This document shows, one piece after another, positions 23,712-31,150 of a DNA stretch of 32,595 bases. Where the stretch lies: contig CAZOIA010000041.1 in the NCBI GenBank assembly GCA_964579675.1, positions 1 to 32,595 of the forward strand. The letters are read 5' to 3'. The notes under the pieces are model-generated. The model did no database searches. It saw only the letters and a program-made list of their open reading frames with translations, and had not been told where the DNA came from. How positions within the stretch are numbered: position 1 is the stretch's first letter; each line of letters opens with the position of its first letter. Origin of the DNA: CAZOIA01 sp964579675 (GTDB taxonomy: Bacteria; Planctomycetota; Phycisphaerae; UBA1845; PWPN01). The translations under genes were made by a program, and so were the position numbers.

Positions 23712-25856
23712 ATGACTACCCAAAGGCCCGAACGCAGAGCCCGCGGCGTAGCCCTCGCGGGGCTCGTATTCCAGATCGGTCTGGCAGCGTTCTTTGCCGT
23801 CTTGACGGTCTGGAGCAAGTCGGAGGCAATGCGGGCCCTAACCCTGTTGACGGCGATCGGGAACGTCGCCTGGCTCTTCCTCGTGCTGGTCTACCACCAG
23901 CGGGTGCTGGTCCGGGAGGAGGCTTTCGAGACCGAGCGGCTTCGTCGCGGGCGCGAAGGGGCTACCGGCACCGATGCGATCTTCGACGTGGCCGACGAGC
24001 AACTGCTCCTGGCCCGCCGGCGACTTCGCTGGATGTACCGCTGGCTCCTCGGGGCGTTCACCATTGTTTTCATTGCCCTTCTGGTGGGGGCGGGGCTGGC
24101 CTACTGGTCGTGGCCGCTGGGGCAGTCGCTGAGGGCTGAGCAGTGGGCTCAAGCCCGCAATACCGGTCTGCTCATCTGGTTCGTGGGCGGAGCGGCGTTT
24201 CTGAGCTTCCTGTTCTCGCGTTATTCGACGGGGATGGCCCGGCAGCCGGAGTGGCGGATGCTCCATGCTGGGGCCGCCTACCTGATGGGCGTGACGCTGG
24301 CCGCGGCGGCCCTGGTGGCCGCCCTCGGGGCTTTGCATTTCTTCAAAACGCCCGTCCCCGAACGCATGGTAGCCTATGCCCTGCGTCTCCTCCTGCTCGT
24401 GCTCGCGGGCGAGACCACGGTGAACTTCGTTCTCGACTTCTACCGGCCGCGGGCTCCCGACGAAGAGCCCCGCCCGGCCTTCGACAGCCGGCTCCTCGGC
24501 CTGTTCACCGAGCCCGGCGGGATCGCCCGCTCCATCGCCGAGGCCATCAACTATCAGTTCGGCTTCGAGGTCTCCTCCACCTGGTTCTACAAGCTCCTCC
24601 AGCGGTCCGTCGTGCCGCTGATCGGATTCGCGGTGGCCTTAATGTTCGCCGCCAGCGGTCTCGTGTTCGTCGGGGCGGACGAACATGCGGTGATCGAGCG
24701 GTTCGGGCGGCGCCTGGAAGAGGACCTCCTGCCCGGGCTGCACGCGAAATGGCCCTGGCCGATCGAGACCGCGTACAAGGTGGCGACGGCCCAGGTTCAC
24801 GAGCTGAAGATCGGGATCAAGGATGAAAAGGCGCCGCAAGAGGAACTGATTCTCTGGACCAACAAGCACTCCCGGGAGCCGCACCTGGAAGTGCTGGTAG
24901 CCACGCCGAAGTTGGCCCGGTTCCTCAACGTGGGCCAATCGAAGGACCAGGGCGAAACGTCCCCTGAGCGGGACCGAGGCGCGACCCGCCCCGCCGAAGG
25001 CGCGCCGGAACAGGGCGAGGCGGTGCCGGTCAGCCAGTTGCGGGTCTCGGTTTCCCTTCAGTACCAGATTCGCGATGCCTACAGTTGGCTGAGAACCTAC
25101 AAGGACCCGGAGGCGATGTTCGAGGCGATCGCCAAGCGCGAGATCATGCGTTACTGCGCCGGGGTGGACGTGGCCGGCCTGCTGGGCGGCGAGCGCGGGC
25201 CGATCGAGCGGGCCCTGGGGGATTCGATCCAGGCATCGGCGGAAGACCGGCAGTTGGGGGTGGACGTTGTGTTCCTTGGCCTTCAGGGGGTGCATCCGCC
25301 GGCGGAGACGGCCGAGGCCTTCCAGGACGTCATCGGGGCCGAGTCCAAGCGGACCGCCACCGTCCGGAGCGCCCGGGCCGATCGCAACAAGGTCTTGTCC
25401 GAGGTGGCAGGCAACATTGAACGGGCCGAGCAACTGGCCCTGGCAATCCGCAGGGTAAACGAGTTCGAGGCTGACCCGAACGTGCCGGAGGCCGGGCTCC
25501 GGGCGGCACGCAAGCGGGTGGACAGGCTGTTCTTCGGCTACGCGGATCAGAACGTCCGGCCCGCAGGCGGCCGGGCGTCCGAGAGGATCATGCAGGCCCG
25601 GGAGAAGCGCTGGGAGCTGGAGAACAAGGCCCACGGCAAGGCGGCGGCCTTTGACGCGGAGATTACGACCAGGGACGCCGCCCCGCGAACCTATCGCATG
25701 TACAGGTATCTGGATGCGCTCGCGGAAGCGACGCGAGGCATTCGCAAGTATGTAATGGCCGCCGAGGCCCGGCAGGCCGTCCAGACTTTTCATCTGAACC
25801 TCCAGGACCCCAGGGACATCCCGTTCGACGTGATCCTGGAGGAGCAGGAGGATTGA
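23712..25856 (+). CDS. SPFH/band-7 protein with a seven-span membrane N-terminus
   Basis: Protein of 714 residues fusing a polytopic membrane region to an HflK-like SPFH domain. Predicted spans lie at about 13-34, 43-62, 110-133, 151-170, 184-210, 219-243 and 299-320. The last leads straight into the SPFH domain (LVFVGADEHAVIERFGRRLE, then PGLHAKWPWPIE), which runs to about residue 620 with a helical, charged tail. A variable acidic insert at about 408-437 interrupts the domain. Ordinary HflK/HflC proteins have one N-terminal span. SPFH proteins form ring-like or microdomain scaffolds that regulate partner membrane proteins. As first gene of the operon it may organise the ABC exporter downstream. 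The ATG sits 228 bp from the divergent permease, with no strong ribosome binding site. Confidence 0.85.
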   Translation: MTTQRPERRARGVALAGLVFQIGLAAFFAVLTVWSKSEAMRALTLLTAIGNVAWLFLVLVYHQRVLVREEAFETERLRRGREGATGTDAIFDVADEQLLLARRRLRWMYRWLLGAFTIVFIALLVGAGLAYWSWPLGQSLRAEQWAQARNTGLLIWFVGGAAFLSFLFSRYSTGMARQPEWRMLHAGAAYLMGVTLAAAALVAALGALHFFKTPVPERMVAYALRLLLLVLAGETTVNFVLDFYRPRAPDEEPRPAFDSRLLGLFTEPGGIARSIAEAINYQFGFEVSSTWFYKLLQRSVVPLIGFAVALMFAASGLVFVGADEHAVIERFGRRLEEDLLPGLHAKWPWPIETAYKVATAQVHELKIGIKDEKAPQEELILWTNKHSREPHLEVLVATPKLARFLNVGQSKDQGETSPERDRGATRPAEGAPEQGEAVPVSQLRVSVSLQYQIRDAYSWLRTYKDPEAMFEAIAKREIMRYCAGVDVAGLLGGERGPIERALGDSIQASAEDRQLGVDVVFLGLQGVHPPAETAEAFQDVIGAESKRTATVRSARADRNKVLSEVAGNIERAEQLALAIRRVNEFEADPNVPEAGLRAARKRVDRLFFGYADQNVRPAGGRASERIMQAREKRWELENKAHGKAAAFDAEITTRDAAPRTYRMYRYLDALAEATRGIRKYVMAAEARQAVQTFHLNLQDPRDIPFDVILEEQED

Positions 25857-25997
25857 ATGAGATCTCATGCAGCGAGCCGGACGGCCCTGCCCACGGATGG
25901 GAAACCGGGGCGCGAAACCCTGCAACAGTCGTGTGTGCCGGGAACCCCTTCCTCGCACGCGCGGATGCCTGATTTGACGGAGGCGCCAAGCAGATGA
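25857..25997 (+). CDS. Possible 46-residue small protein bridging two SPFH genes
   Basis: An ATG directly abuts the stop of the first SPFH gene (TGA at 25854-25856, ATG at 25857-25859), with AGGAG six bases upstream. The frame runs 46 codons and ends at 25995-25997 in an ATGA overlap with the next SPFH start. It begins MRSHAASRTALPTDGKPGRE and has no hydrophobic span or known motif; it is basic, with two cysteines or fewer. The exact abutment at both ends suggests translational coupling, or a leader that carries ribosomes across the gap. The composition is not clearly protein-like, so a translated spacer without product function is a real alternative. Confidence 0.35.
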   Translation: MRSHAASRTALPTDGKPGRETLQQSCVPGTPSSHARMPDLTEAPSR

Positions 25998-27238
25998 AAC
26001 GCAGCCTGCCCTCGATCATCGCCGGTGCGGGACTGGTCATCATTCTCGGGCTCTACATGGTCGCTTACCAGGTGCGGCTCAACGAGGTGGCGGTGGTCCG
26101 GACGTTCGGCAAGATCGCCCCGCCGCAGCCCGGGTTCCTTTTTGCGGCGGCGTGTGAATTGCCGGACGAGCTGGACGATCGCAACATTCCCGCCGCTCTC
26201 CGCGAGGAATTCAACAGGCACGGCATCCCGCTTTCCGACAACGCTGAGATCTGGACGCAACGGGTAGACGAACAAGCCGATCCAAGCGTCGAGCATCGTT
26301 GGGAGGTGACCGACAACCTCGCGCGGTACGTCATTGAGAAGGTGCGGGCGCAAGAGGATTTGAACGTCTCTGCGCTTGCAACCAGGGACGTGAAGACCAA
26401 ACCCGGGCTCTACTGGAAGTGGCCTTGGCCGATTCAGCGGAGGACGATTCTCGACAACCGCCTCCAGATGACCGAGACCACGGGCGAGGAGACCCCTACC
26501 CATGACGCCAAGAACGTGATCGTGACCACCGCCATCGGGTGGCGAATCGACGATCCCTACACGTTCAGCATTCGCAACCGTGACATCAAAGATGCAGAGG
26601 AGAAGCTCAAGACCCGCGTGAGGAACGACCAGAAGACCGTGATCGCGAACTACGATTTCGTCAACTTCGTGTCCACCGACACGGGCGAACTGCAATACGA
26701 CCGGATCGAGCAGGAGATTCATGCCGCGGTGGTTCAAAGCGCCAAGGAGCTGTACGGGATCCGGGTGGAGTACGTGGGGATCGCCAGGCTGGCCCTGCCC
26801 AAGCGGATCACGCAGAACGTCTTCAGCGCGATGAAGGAGGAGCGGAACGCCCAGGCCGCCCGCTACACCAGTGCCGGCGAGTCGGAAGCGGCCCAGATCA
26901 AGGCCGATGCCGAGAACATCGCCGGCACGATCCTGGCCTTCGCCGATCGCAAGGCCAACGAGATCGTGGCCGAGGGCAAGCGCCGCGCCGCCGAGTACAA
27001 CCGAATCTTCAGCGAGGACGAGGAACTCGCGATCTTCCTGCTCGAGATCGACTACCTCAAGGAGATTCTGAAAGACCGGGCGACGATCATCCTGGACCCG
27101 AAGCCCCCGTTTGACCTCCTTGGAGAAACGGAGGCAGGGGCTCGGTCGGCGACCCAGCCGGCGCCCCAGACGCCGGCGGCTGGGGGCGGACCCGACGTGG
27201 TCGATGTGCCGCTGCCGGAGATCGTGGCCCCGAAATAG
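25994..27238 (+). CDS. HflC-like SPFH protein with a large N-terminal insertion
   Basis: Single-span membrane protein of 414 residues. The anchor is at about 6-26, followed by the SPFH start (VRLNEVAVVRTFGK, 27-40). The C-terminal half is a close HflC match: LYGIRVEYVGIARLALPKRI, then NVFSAMKEERNAQAARYTSA, a long helical stretch and ILDPKPPFDLL. Residues about 41-136 are an insertion before KPGLYWKWPWPIQ, which in HflC normally follows the RTFGK region almost directly. The C-terminus adds a Pro/Ala-rich tail. HflC pairs with HflK to cage FtsH in other bacteria; here the partners are more likely the two flanking SPFH proteins. GGAGG lies ten bases upstream of the ATG. Confidence 0.88.
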   Translation: MKRSLPSIIAGAGLVIILGLYMVAYQVRLNEVAVVRTFGKIAPPQPGFLFAAACELPDELDDRNIPAALREEFNRHGIPLSDNAEIWTQRVDEQADPSVEHRWEVTDNLARYVIEKVRAQEDLNVSALATRDVKTKPGLYWKWPWPIQRRTILDNRLQMTETTGEETPTHDAKNVIVTTAIGWRIDDPYTFSIRNRDIKDAEEKLKTRVRNDQKTVIANYDFVNFVSTDTGELQYDRIEQEIHAAVVQSAKELYGIRVEYVGIARLALPKRITQNVFSAMKEERNAQAARYTSAGESEAAQIKADAENIAGTILAFADRKANEIVAEGKRRAAEYNRIFSEDEELAIFLLEIDYLKEILKDRATIILDPKPPFDLLGETEAGARSATQPAPQTPAAGGGPDVVDVPLPEIVAPK

Positions 27239-27282
27239 CAGGGTAAGATTGGCCGGCACCGACCGGCAGGGAGCGATCAGCA

Positions 27283-28539
27283 TTGGCTGACCAGAAACCT
27301 CATCCTGACCAGCGCCCCGACGGCCTCGGCGACGACTCGCTGCCGGTTCGCGAGGAACCCCTCGATCCCGCCAGTCAGTCGCTGGCCGACGCCCTGCGGG
27401 CCAGCTTCCGGATCCTCAAGGGCGTCATGATCCTTGTGGTGCTCCTGTTCCTGGGCAGCGGTCTGTTCATTGTGGACGAGCAGAAGGAAGCGGTGGTGCT
27501 GCTGAGGTTCGGCAAAGAGACGGGGGTGTACACGAAGGACCTGCACTGGGCCTGGCCTTACCCCGTCGATGAAGTGGTCCGGATCCCGACCGCCCCCAAG
27601 ACGTTGGCCGTCGATGCCTTCTGGCTGAACATCAGGGACCAGGACAAGGGCAAAAACCTCAGCGAACTGATGCCCCGGGGCAGCGGTCTCGACCCCGCCG
27701 TGGACGGCGCCCTGTTGACCGGCGATCGGGGCATCATGCACCTGCTCCTTCAGGTTCAGTACCGCATCACGGACCCGGAGCTTTTCGTACGAAACGTCTT
27801 GGCAAGCCCGGACAAGGATGAAGCCGGCCTGCTTCGCCCGGTGCTTCAGAATGCGGCGGTTGCCGGCGCAGCCCGGACCACCGCGGACGTGCTGTGGAAA
27901 GACCCGGAGAGAGTGGTCGGTCCGATCCGATCCCGCGCCCAGGCCGTCCTGGACATGATGGGAACGGGCATCACGCTGGAGAACGTCGCCGCCGACAAGT
28001 CCTACTTCCCGCTCCAGGTCAAGGATGCGGTCCTCAACGTCTCCCAGGCGGAGCAACAGCAGCGCGAGGCCATCCAGAAGGCCAAGACCCAGCAGGAGAA
28101 GACGCTGAACCAGGCGGCGGGCCAGGCCTGGCAGAAGCTCCGCGACGAGATCGAGAAGCTTGACCAGTTGACCGACGGCCCGGAGCGACAACAGGTGTTC
28201 GCCACGATCGGGGACATCCTGGTGAGCGAGGCGGCCGGCGAGGCGGGGGAGAAGATCAAAGGCGCCGAGCTCCAGCTCGAGCGGATCGTGGAGGATACCC
28301 AGGCCCGGGTCAACGAGTTCCAGGTCCTGCTGCACGAGTACCGACTGAGCCCGCGACTCTTCCGCCAGCGCGAGTTGAAAGACATGCTCCGGGAACTCTA
28401 CGCCCAACCCGGCGTGACGAAATGGATCCTGCCGCCCGGGCTAAAGCAGATAGTCCTCTGGCTCAACCGGGATCCCAAGGAGATCAAGCAGGCTCAGGAA
28501 GAACGGATGCGGGAAAAGGCCAAAGGCAAGCGCAAGTAG
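27283..28539 (+). CDS. HflK-like SPFH protein
   Basis: Single-span membrane protein of 418 residues. A hydrophilic N-terminus of about 40 residues, as in HflK, precedes the anchor (about 46-64) and the SPFH opening VDEQKEAVVLLRFGKETGVY, then LHWAWPYPVDEVVRIP. The middle has QVQYRITDPELFVRNVLAS and the typical helical, Gln/Glu-rich tail (QQQREAIQKAKTQQEKTLNQ). It likely forms a hetero-oligomer with the HflC-like neighbour 44 bp upstream. The start is a TTG with GGGAG nine bases upstream. Neither FtsH nor NfeD is encoded nearby; an ABC ATPase gene follows after 28 bp. Confidence 0.88.
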   Translation: MADQKPHPDQRPDGLGDDSLPVREEPLDPASQSLADALRASFRILKGVMILVVLLFLGSGLFIVDEQKEAVVLLRFGKETGVYTKDLHWAWPYPVDEVVRIPTAPKTLAVDAFWLNIRDQDKGKNLSELMPRGSGLDPAVDGALLTGDRGIMHLLLQVQYRITDPELFVRNVLASPDKDEAGLLRPVLQNAAVAGAARTTADVLWKDPERVVGPIRSRAQAVLDMMGTGITLENVAADKSYFPLQVKDAVLNVSQAEQQQREAIQKAKTQQEKTLNQAAGQAWQKLRDEIEKLDQLTDGPERQQVFATIGDILVSEAAGEAGEKIKGAELQLERIVEDTQARVNEFQVLLHEYRLSPRLFRQRELKDMLRELYAQPGVTKWILPPGLKQIVLWLNRDPKEIKQAQEERMREKAKGKRK

Positions 28540-28567
28540 TCCCTGCACCTTCTGCCACGGAATAACC

Positions 28568-29764
28568 ATGCCCAGCCAAGACACATCGGTTGTCCAGACG
28601 GCCGGTCTGACCAAGGTTTTCAGGGACTTCTGGCACCGGCAGCGGATCGTCGCGGTGGACCGGCTCGATCTCGACATTCACAGCGGCGAGGTGTTCGGTC
28701 TGCTCGGGCCCAACGGTTCGGGCAAAACCACGACGATCAAGATGCTGCTCGGGCTGCTCTACCCGACCCGGGGGCGGATCCGCGTACTGGGCCGGGCCCC
28801 GACGGACGTGGCCATCAAGATGCGGATCGGGTACCTGCCTGAGGAGTCGTATCTCTACCGGTTCCTCAACGCGCGGGAGACGTTGGACTACTACGGCCGG
28901 CTCTTCCAGATCCCCCGCCGGGACCGCCGGCGCCGAGTCGAGCAGCTTCTGGAGATGACCGGCCTGACCCGCGAAGCCCGGCGGCGGGTGGGGGAATACT
29001 CCAAAGGCATGGCCCGGCGAATCGGTCTGGCTCAAGCCCTGATCAACGATCCCGACCTGCTGATCCTCGACGAGCCCACCACGGGTCTCGATCCCGTCGG
29101 CACCCGCGAGATCAAGGACGTGATTGCCTTTCTCAACCGTGAGAAACGCAAGACCGTTCTGCTCTGCAGCCATCTGCTCGCCGACGTCGAGGACGTCTGC
29201 CAGCGGGTGACGGTGCTCTATGGCGGCCGGCAGCAGGCCGTCGGCGACATCCACGAGCTGCTCAGCCAGCGGGATTTCACCCAGATCACGACGGAGCGGC
29301 TCAGCAAGGAGACCATCGAGCGTATTCGCGATCTGGTGGACGGCGAAGACCACAAGCAGGTCGTCAGCGTGACCGCGCCGTCGGACAAGCTGGAGACCTT
29401 CTTCCTGCGGATCGTGCACCAGGCCCAGCAGGCCCGGCAGGTGACCTCGGGGGCAACCAGCGGCGGGCAGATTGCCGAGTTCCTGGCCGCCGCTGACGAA
29501 GGCGAGGCCGTCGTTCACTCGCTGATGGCAGCGGCCGAGCCGACGCCGACCACCCCGGCCCAGCCGGTCTCGCCGCCGACGCCTCAAGAACCGGCCGCCG
29601 ACGTGCTCGAAGATCTCGTAGCCGCGGCCGGGACCGCCGCCACTGAGCCCGCCCCCGAGCCGGAGACCCCCACGCCGCCACCGCAAGCCAGGGATATGGA
29701 TCGCCACGTCATCGACGATCTCATTCAACGCGCCGATTCTGAGCACAAAGACCCGAAGGAGTGA
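28568..29764 (+). CDS. ABC transporter ATP-binding protein with a long Pro/Ala-rich tail
   Basis: Cytoplasmic ATPase of 398 residues driving an ABC-2-type exporter. Motifs: Walker A GPNGSGKT (47-54), a Q-loop position reading YLPEES, signature YSKGM (144-148, the form usual in ABC-2 exporter ATPases), Walker B LLILDEP (164-170) and switch His202. After the nucleotide-binding domain (about 1-235) there is a mixed region to about 310, a low-complexity Pro/Ala/Glu/Thr stretch (about 320-375) and a terminal helix-like segment, DMDRHVIDDLIQRAD. Usual members end near residue 300-320, so the tail is an addition and may dock a partner. The next gene, a permease, starts six bases after the stop. Confidence 0.93.
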   Translation: MPSQDTSVVQTAGLTKVFRDFWHRQRIVAVDRLDLDIHSGEVFGLLGPNGSGKTTTIKMLLGLLYPTRGRIRVLGRAPTDVAIKMRIGYLPEESYLYRFLNARETLDYYGRLFQIPRRDRRRRVEQLLEMTGLTREARRRVGEYSKGMARRIGLAQALINDPDLLILDEPTTGLDPVGTREIKDVIAFLNREKRKTVLLCSHLLADVEDVCQRVTVLYGGRQQAVGDIHELLSQRDFTQITTERLSKETIERIRDLVDGEDHKQVVSVTAPSDKLETFFLRIVHQAQQARQVTSGATSGGQIAEFLAAADEGEAVVHSLMAAAEPTPTTPAQPVSPPTPQEPAADVLEDLVAAAGTAATEPAPEPETPTPPPQARDMDRHVIDDLIQRADSEHKDPKE

Positions 29765-29770
29765 CGCGGC

Positions 29771-31150
29771 ATGTCGCGCATCTGGGCCGTCGCCCGTCAC
29801 ATGATTGCCGAGAGCGTCCGGACGAAGGTCGCCCTGCTGTTTGTCGCGATCATTGTCATTCTGCTCACCGTGACCCCCTTCGTCGTCGCGGGCGACGGTT
29901 TGACCCTCAAGAGCCGCGTCCAGAGCTTCCTCGCTTACTCGCTCAGTGCGGTGGGCTTCCTGCTAAGCATGCTCACCGTGTTCCTGTCGTGCGGGTCACT
30001 CGCTGGCGAGATCCGCCAGAAGCACATCACCATGATTGTGAGTAAGCCGATCCCCCGCTGGCAGTTCTTCGTCGGCAAGTGGCTGGGGATCTGTGTGCTC
30101 AATGCCGGGTTGCTGGTGGTGACGGCGATCACGGTGCTCGGCTTCACGTGGTATCTGGCCCGGCAGCCGACCACCGTGCCCGGCGATCGCGAAGCGCTCA
30201 ACCACGAGCTGCTCACCGTCCGCCACGGTTTCAGGCTTGAAGAGCCCGATTGGGACCTTCTGGTGGAGGACCGGATCCGCCTGTTGCGGGAGCAGAACCG
30301 GTGGGAGGACGTGGGCCCGGACGCCGAGAACGCCCGCCGCCGGCAGATCCGCGACGAACTCAAGAGACAGTGGCGGCGGCTTGCTCCGGGTGAAATCAAG
30401 GAGTTCAAGTTCAGCAATCTGCTGGTGGATCGCAAGGAGGGCTACGTCCATTTGCACTTCAAGCCAACCCACCCGACCGGCGCGAGCGACGTCCAGTTCA
30501 AGGCGTGGTGGGTATCCGGCGACCGCCGCGACCTCAATACCCTGACCCGGGAGAACGAGGGCGATTTCATCGTCGACCGCTTCCACACCATCCCCATCCC
30601 GACTTACGCCGTAAACGCCGACGACACTCTTTACGTCATGCTCGGCAACCGGGATGTCCGTGATACGATCGTTTTCGAGGGAGCTGACAGTCTCGAGTTG
30701 CTCTACGGGATCGGCACGTTTCATTGGAACCTGGTTCGGGCGCTGACGATCATCTGGTGTCGGCTCGCGTTTCTGGCCGTGATGGGTCTGCTGGCATCGA
30801 CCTTCCTGTCGTTTCCGGTGGCGTGCATGAGTTGCTTCCTGGTGCTGGCGGTGGCATCGAGTGCCGGATGGTTGAGCGAGGCCATCAAATGGGTTGGTCC
30901 GGACTCGGCTCGGGGCGACCCGCTCTGGGTGCTGGGGCCGGTCCTCCGCCCGCTCGCTCAGGGATTCGTCTGGCTGGTGCCGGACTTCTCGAAGTTCGAC
31001 GCCGTCGCCAACGTCGTGGGGGGACGCCTGGTGCCGCTGATGTGGGTTCTGCAATCCCTGGCGGTACTGATTCTGCTCAAGGGACTGGTTCTGGGCGTCG
31101 TGGGCTGCGTAGTATTGACGAAACGGGAACTGGCCGAGGTGGTGGCGTAG
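29771..31150 (+). CDS. ABC-2-type permease with a large extracytoplasmic domain
   Basis: Inner-membrane protein of 459 residues. Three N-terminal spans (about 20-42, 52-76, 105-130) surround the coupling motif EIRQKHITMIVSKPIPR, also seen in the permease at 22515-23483. A soluble domain of about 190 residues (about 135-325) then interrupts the fold and contains beta-rich segments (FSNLLVDRKEGYVHLHFKP, DDTLYVMLGNRDVRDTIVFE). Three or four more spans finish the protein. Ordinary ABC-2 permeases of this type lack so large a loop. AAGGAG nine bases before the ATG overlaps the end of the ATPase gene. It should be the ATPase's immediate partner. The stop overlaps the next start by one base (TAGTG). 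Confidence 0.88.
   Translation: MSRIWAVARHMIAESVRTKVALLFVAIIVILLTVTPFVVAGDGLTLKSRVQSFLAYSLSAVGFLLSMLTVFLSCGSLAGEIRQKHITMIVSKPIPRWQFFVGKWLGICVLNAGLLVVTAITVLGFTWYLARQPTTVPGDREALNHELLTVRHGFRLEEPDWDLLVEDRIRLLREQNRWEDVGPDAENARRRQIRDELKRQWRRLAPGEIKEFKFSNLLVDRKEGYVHLHFKPTHPTGASDVQFKAWWVSGDRRDLNTLTRENEGDFIVDRFHTIPIPTYAVNADDTLYVMLGNRDVRDTIVFEGADSLELLYGIGTFHWNLVRALTIIWCRLAFLAVMGLLASTFLSFPVACMSCFLVLAVASSAGWLSEAIKWVGPDSARGDPLWVLGPVLRPLAQGFVWLVPDFSKFDAVANVVGGRLVPLMWVLQSLAVLILLKGLVLGVVGCVVLTKRELAEVVA

Noticed and set aside
24639..25958. 439-codon minus-strand ORF opposite the first SPFH gene
   Set aside because: No motif, Arg/Pro/His-rich, and opposite a clear SPFH domain.
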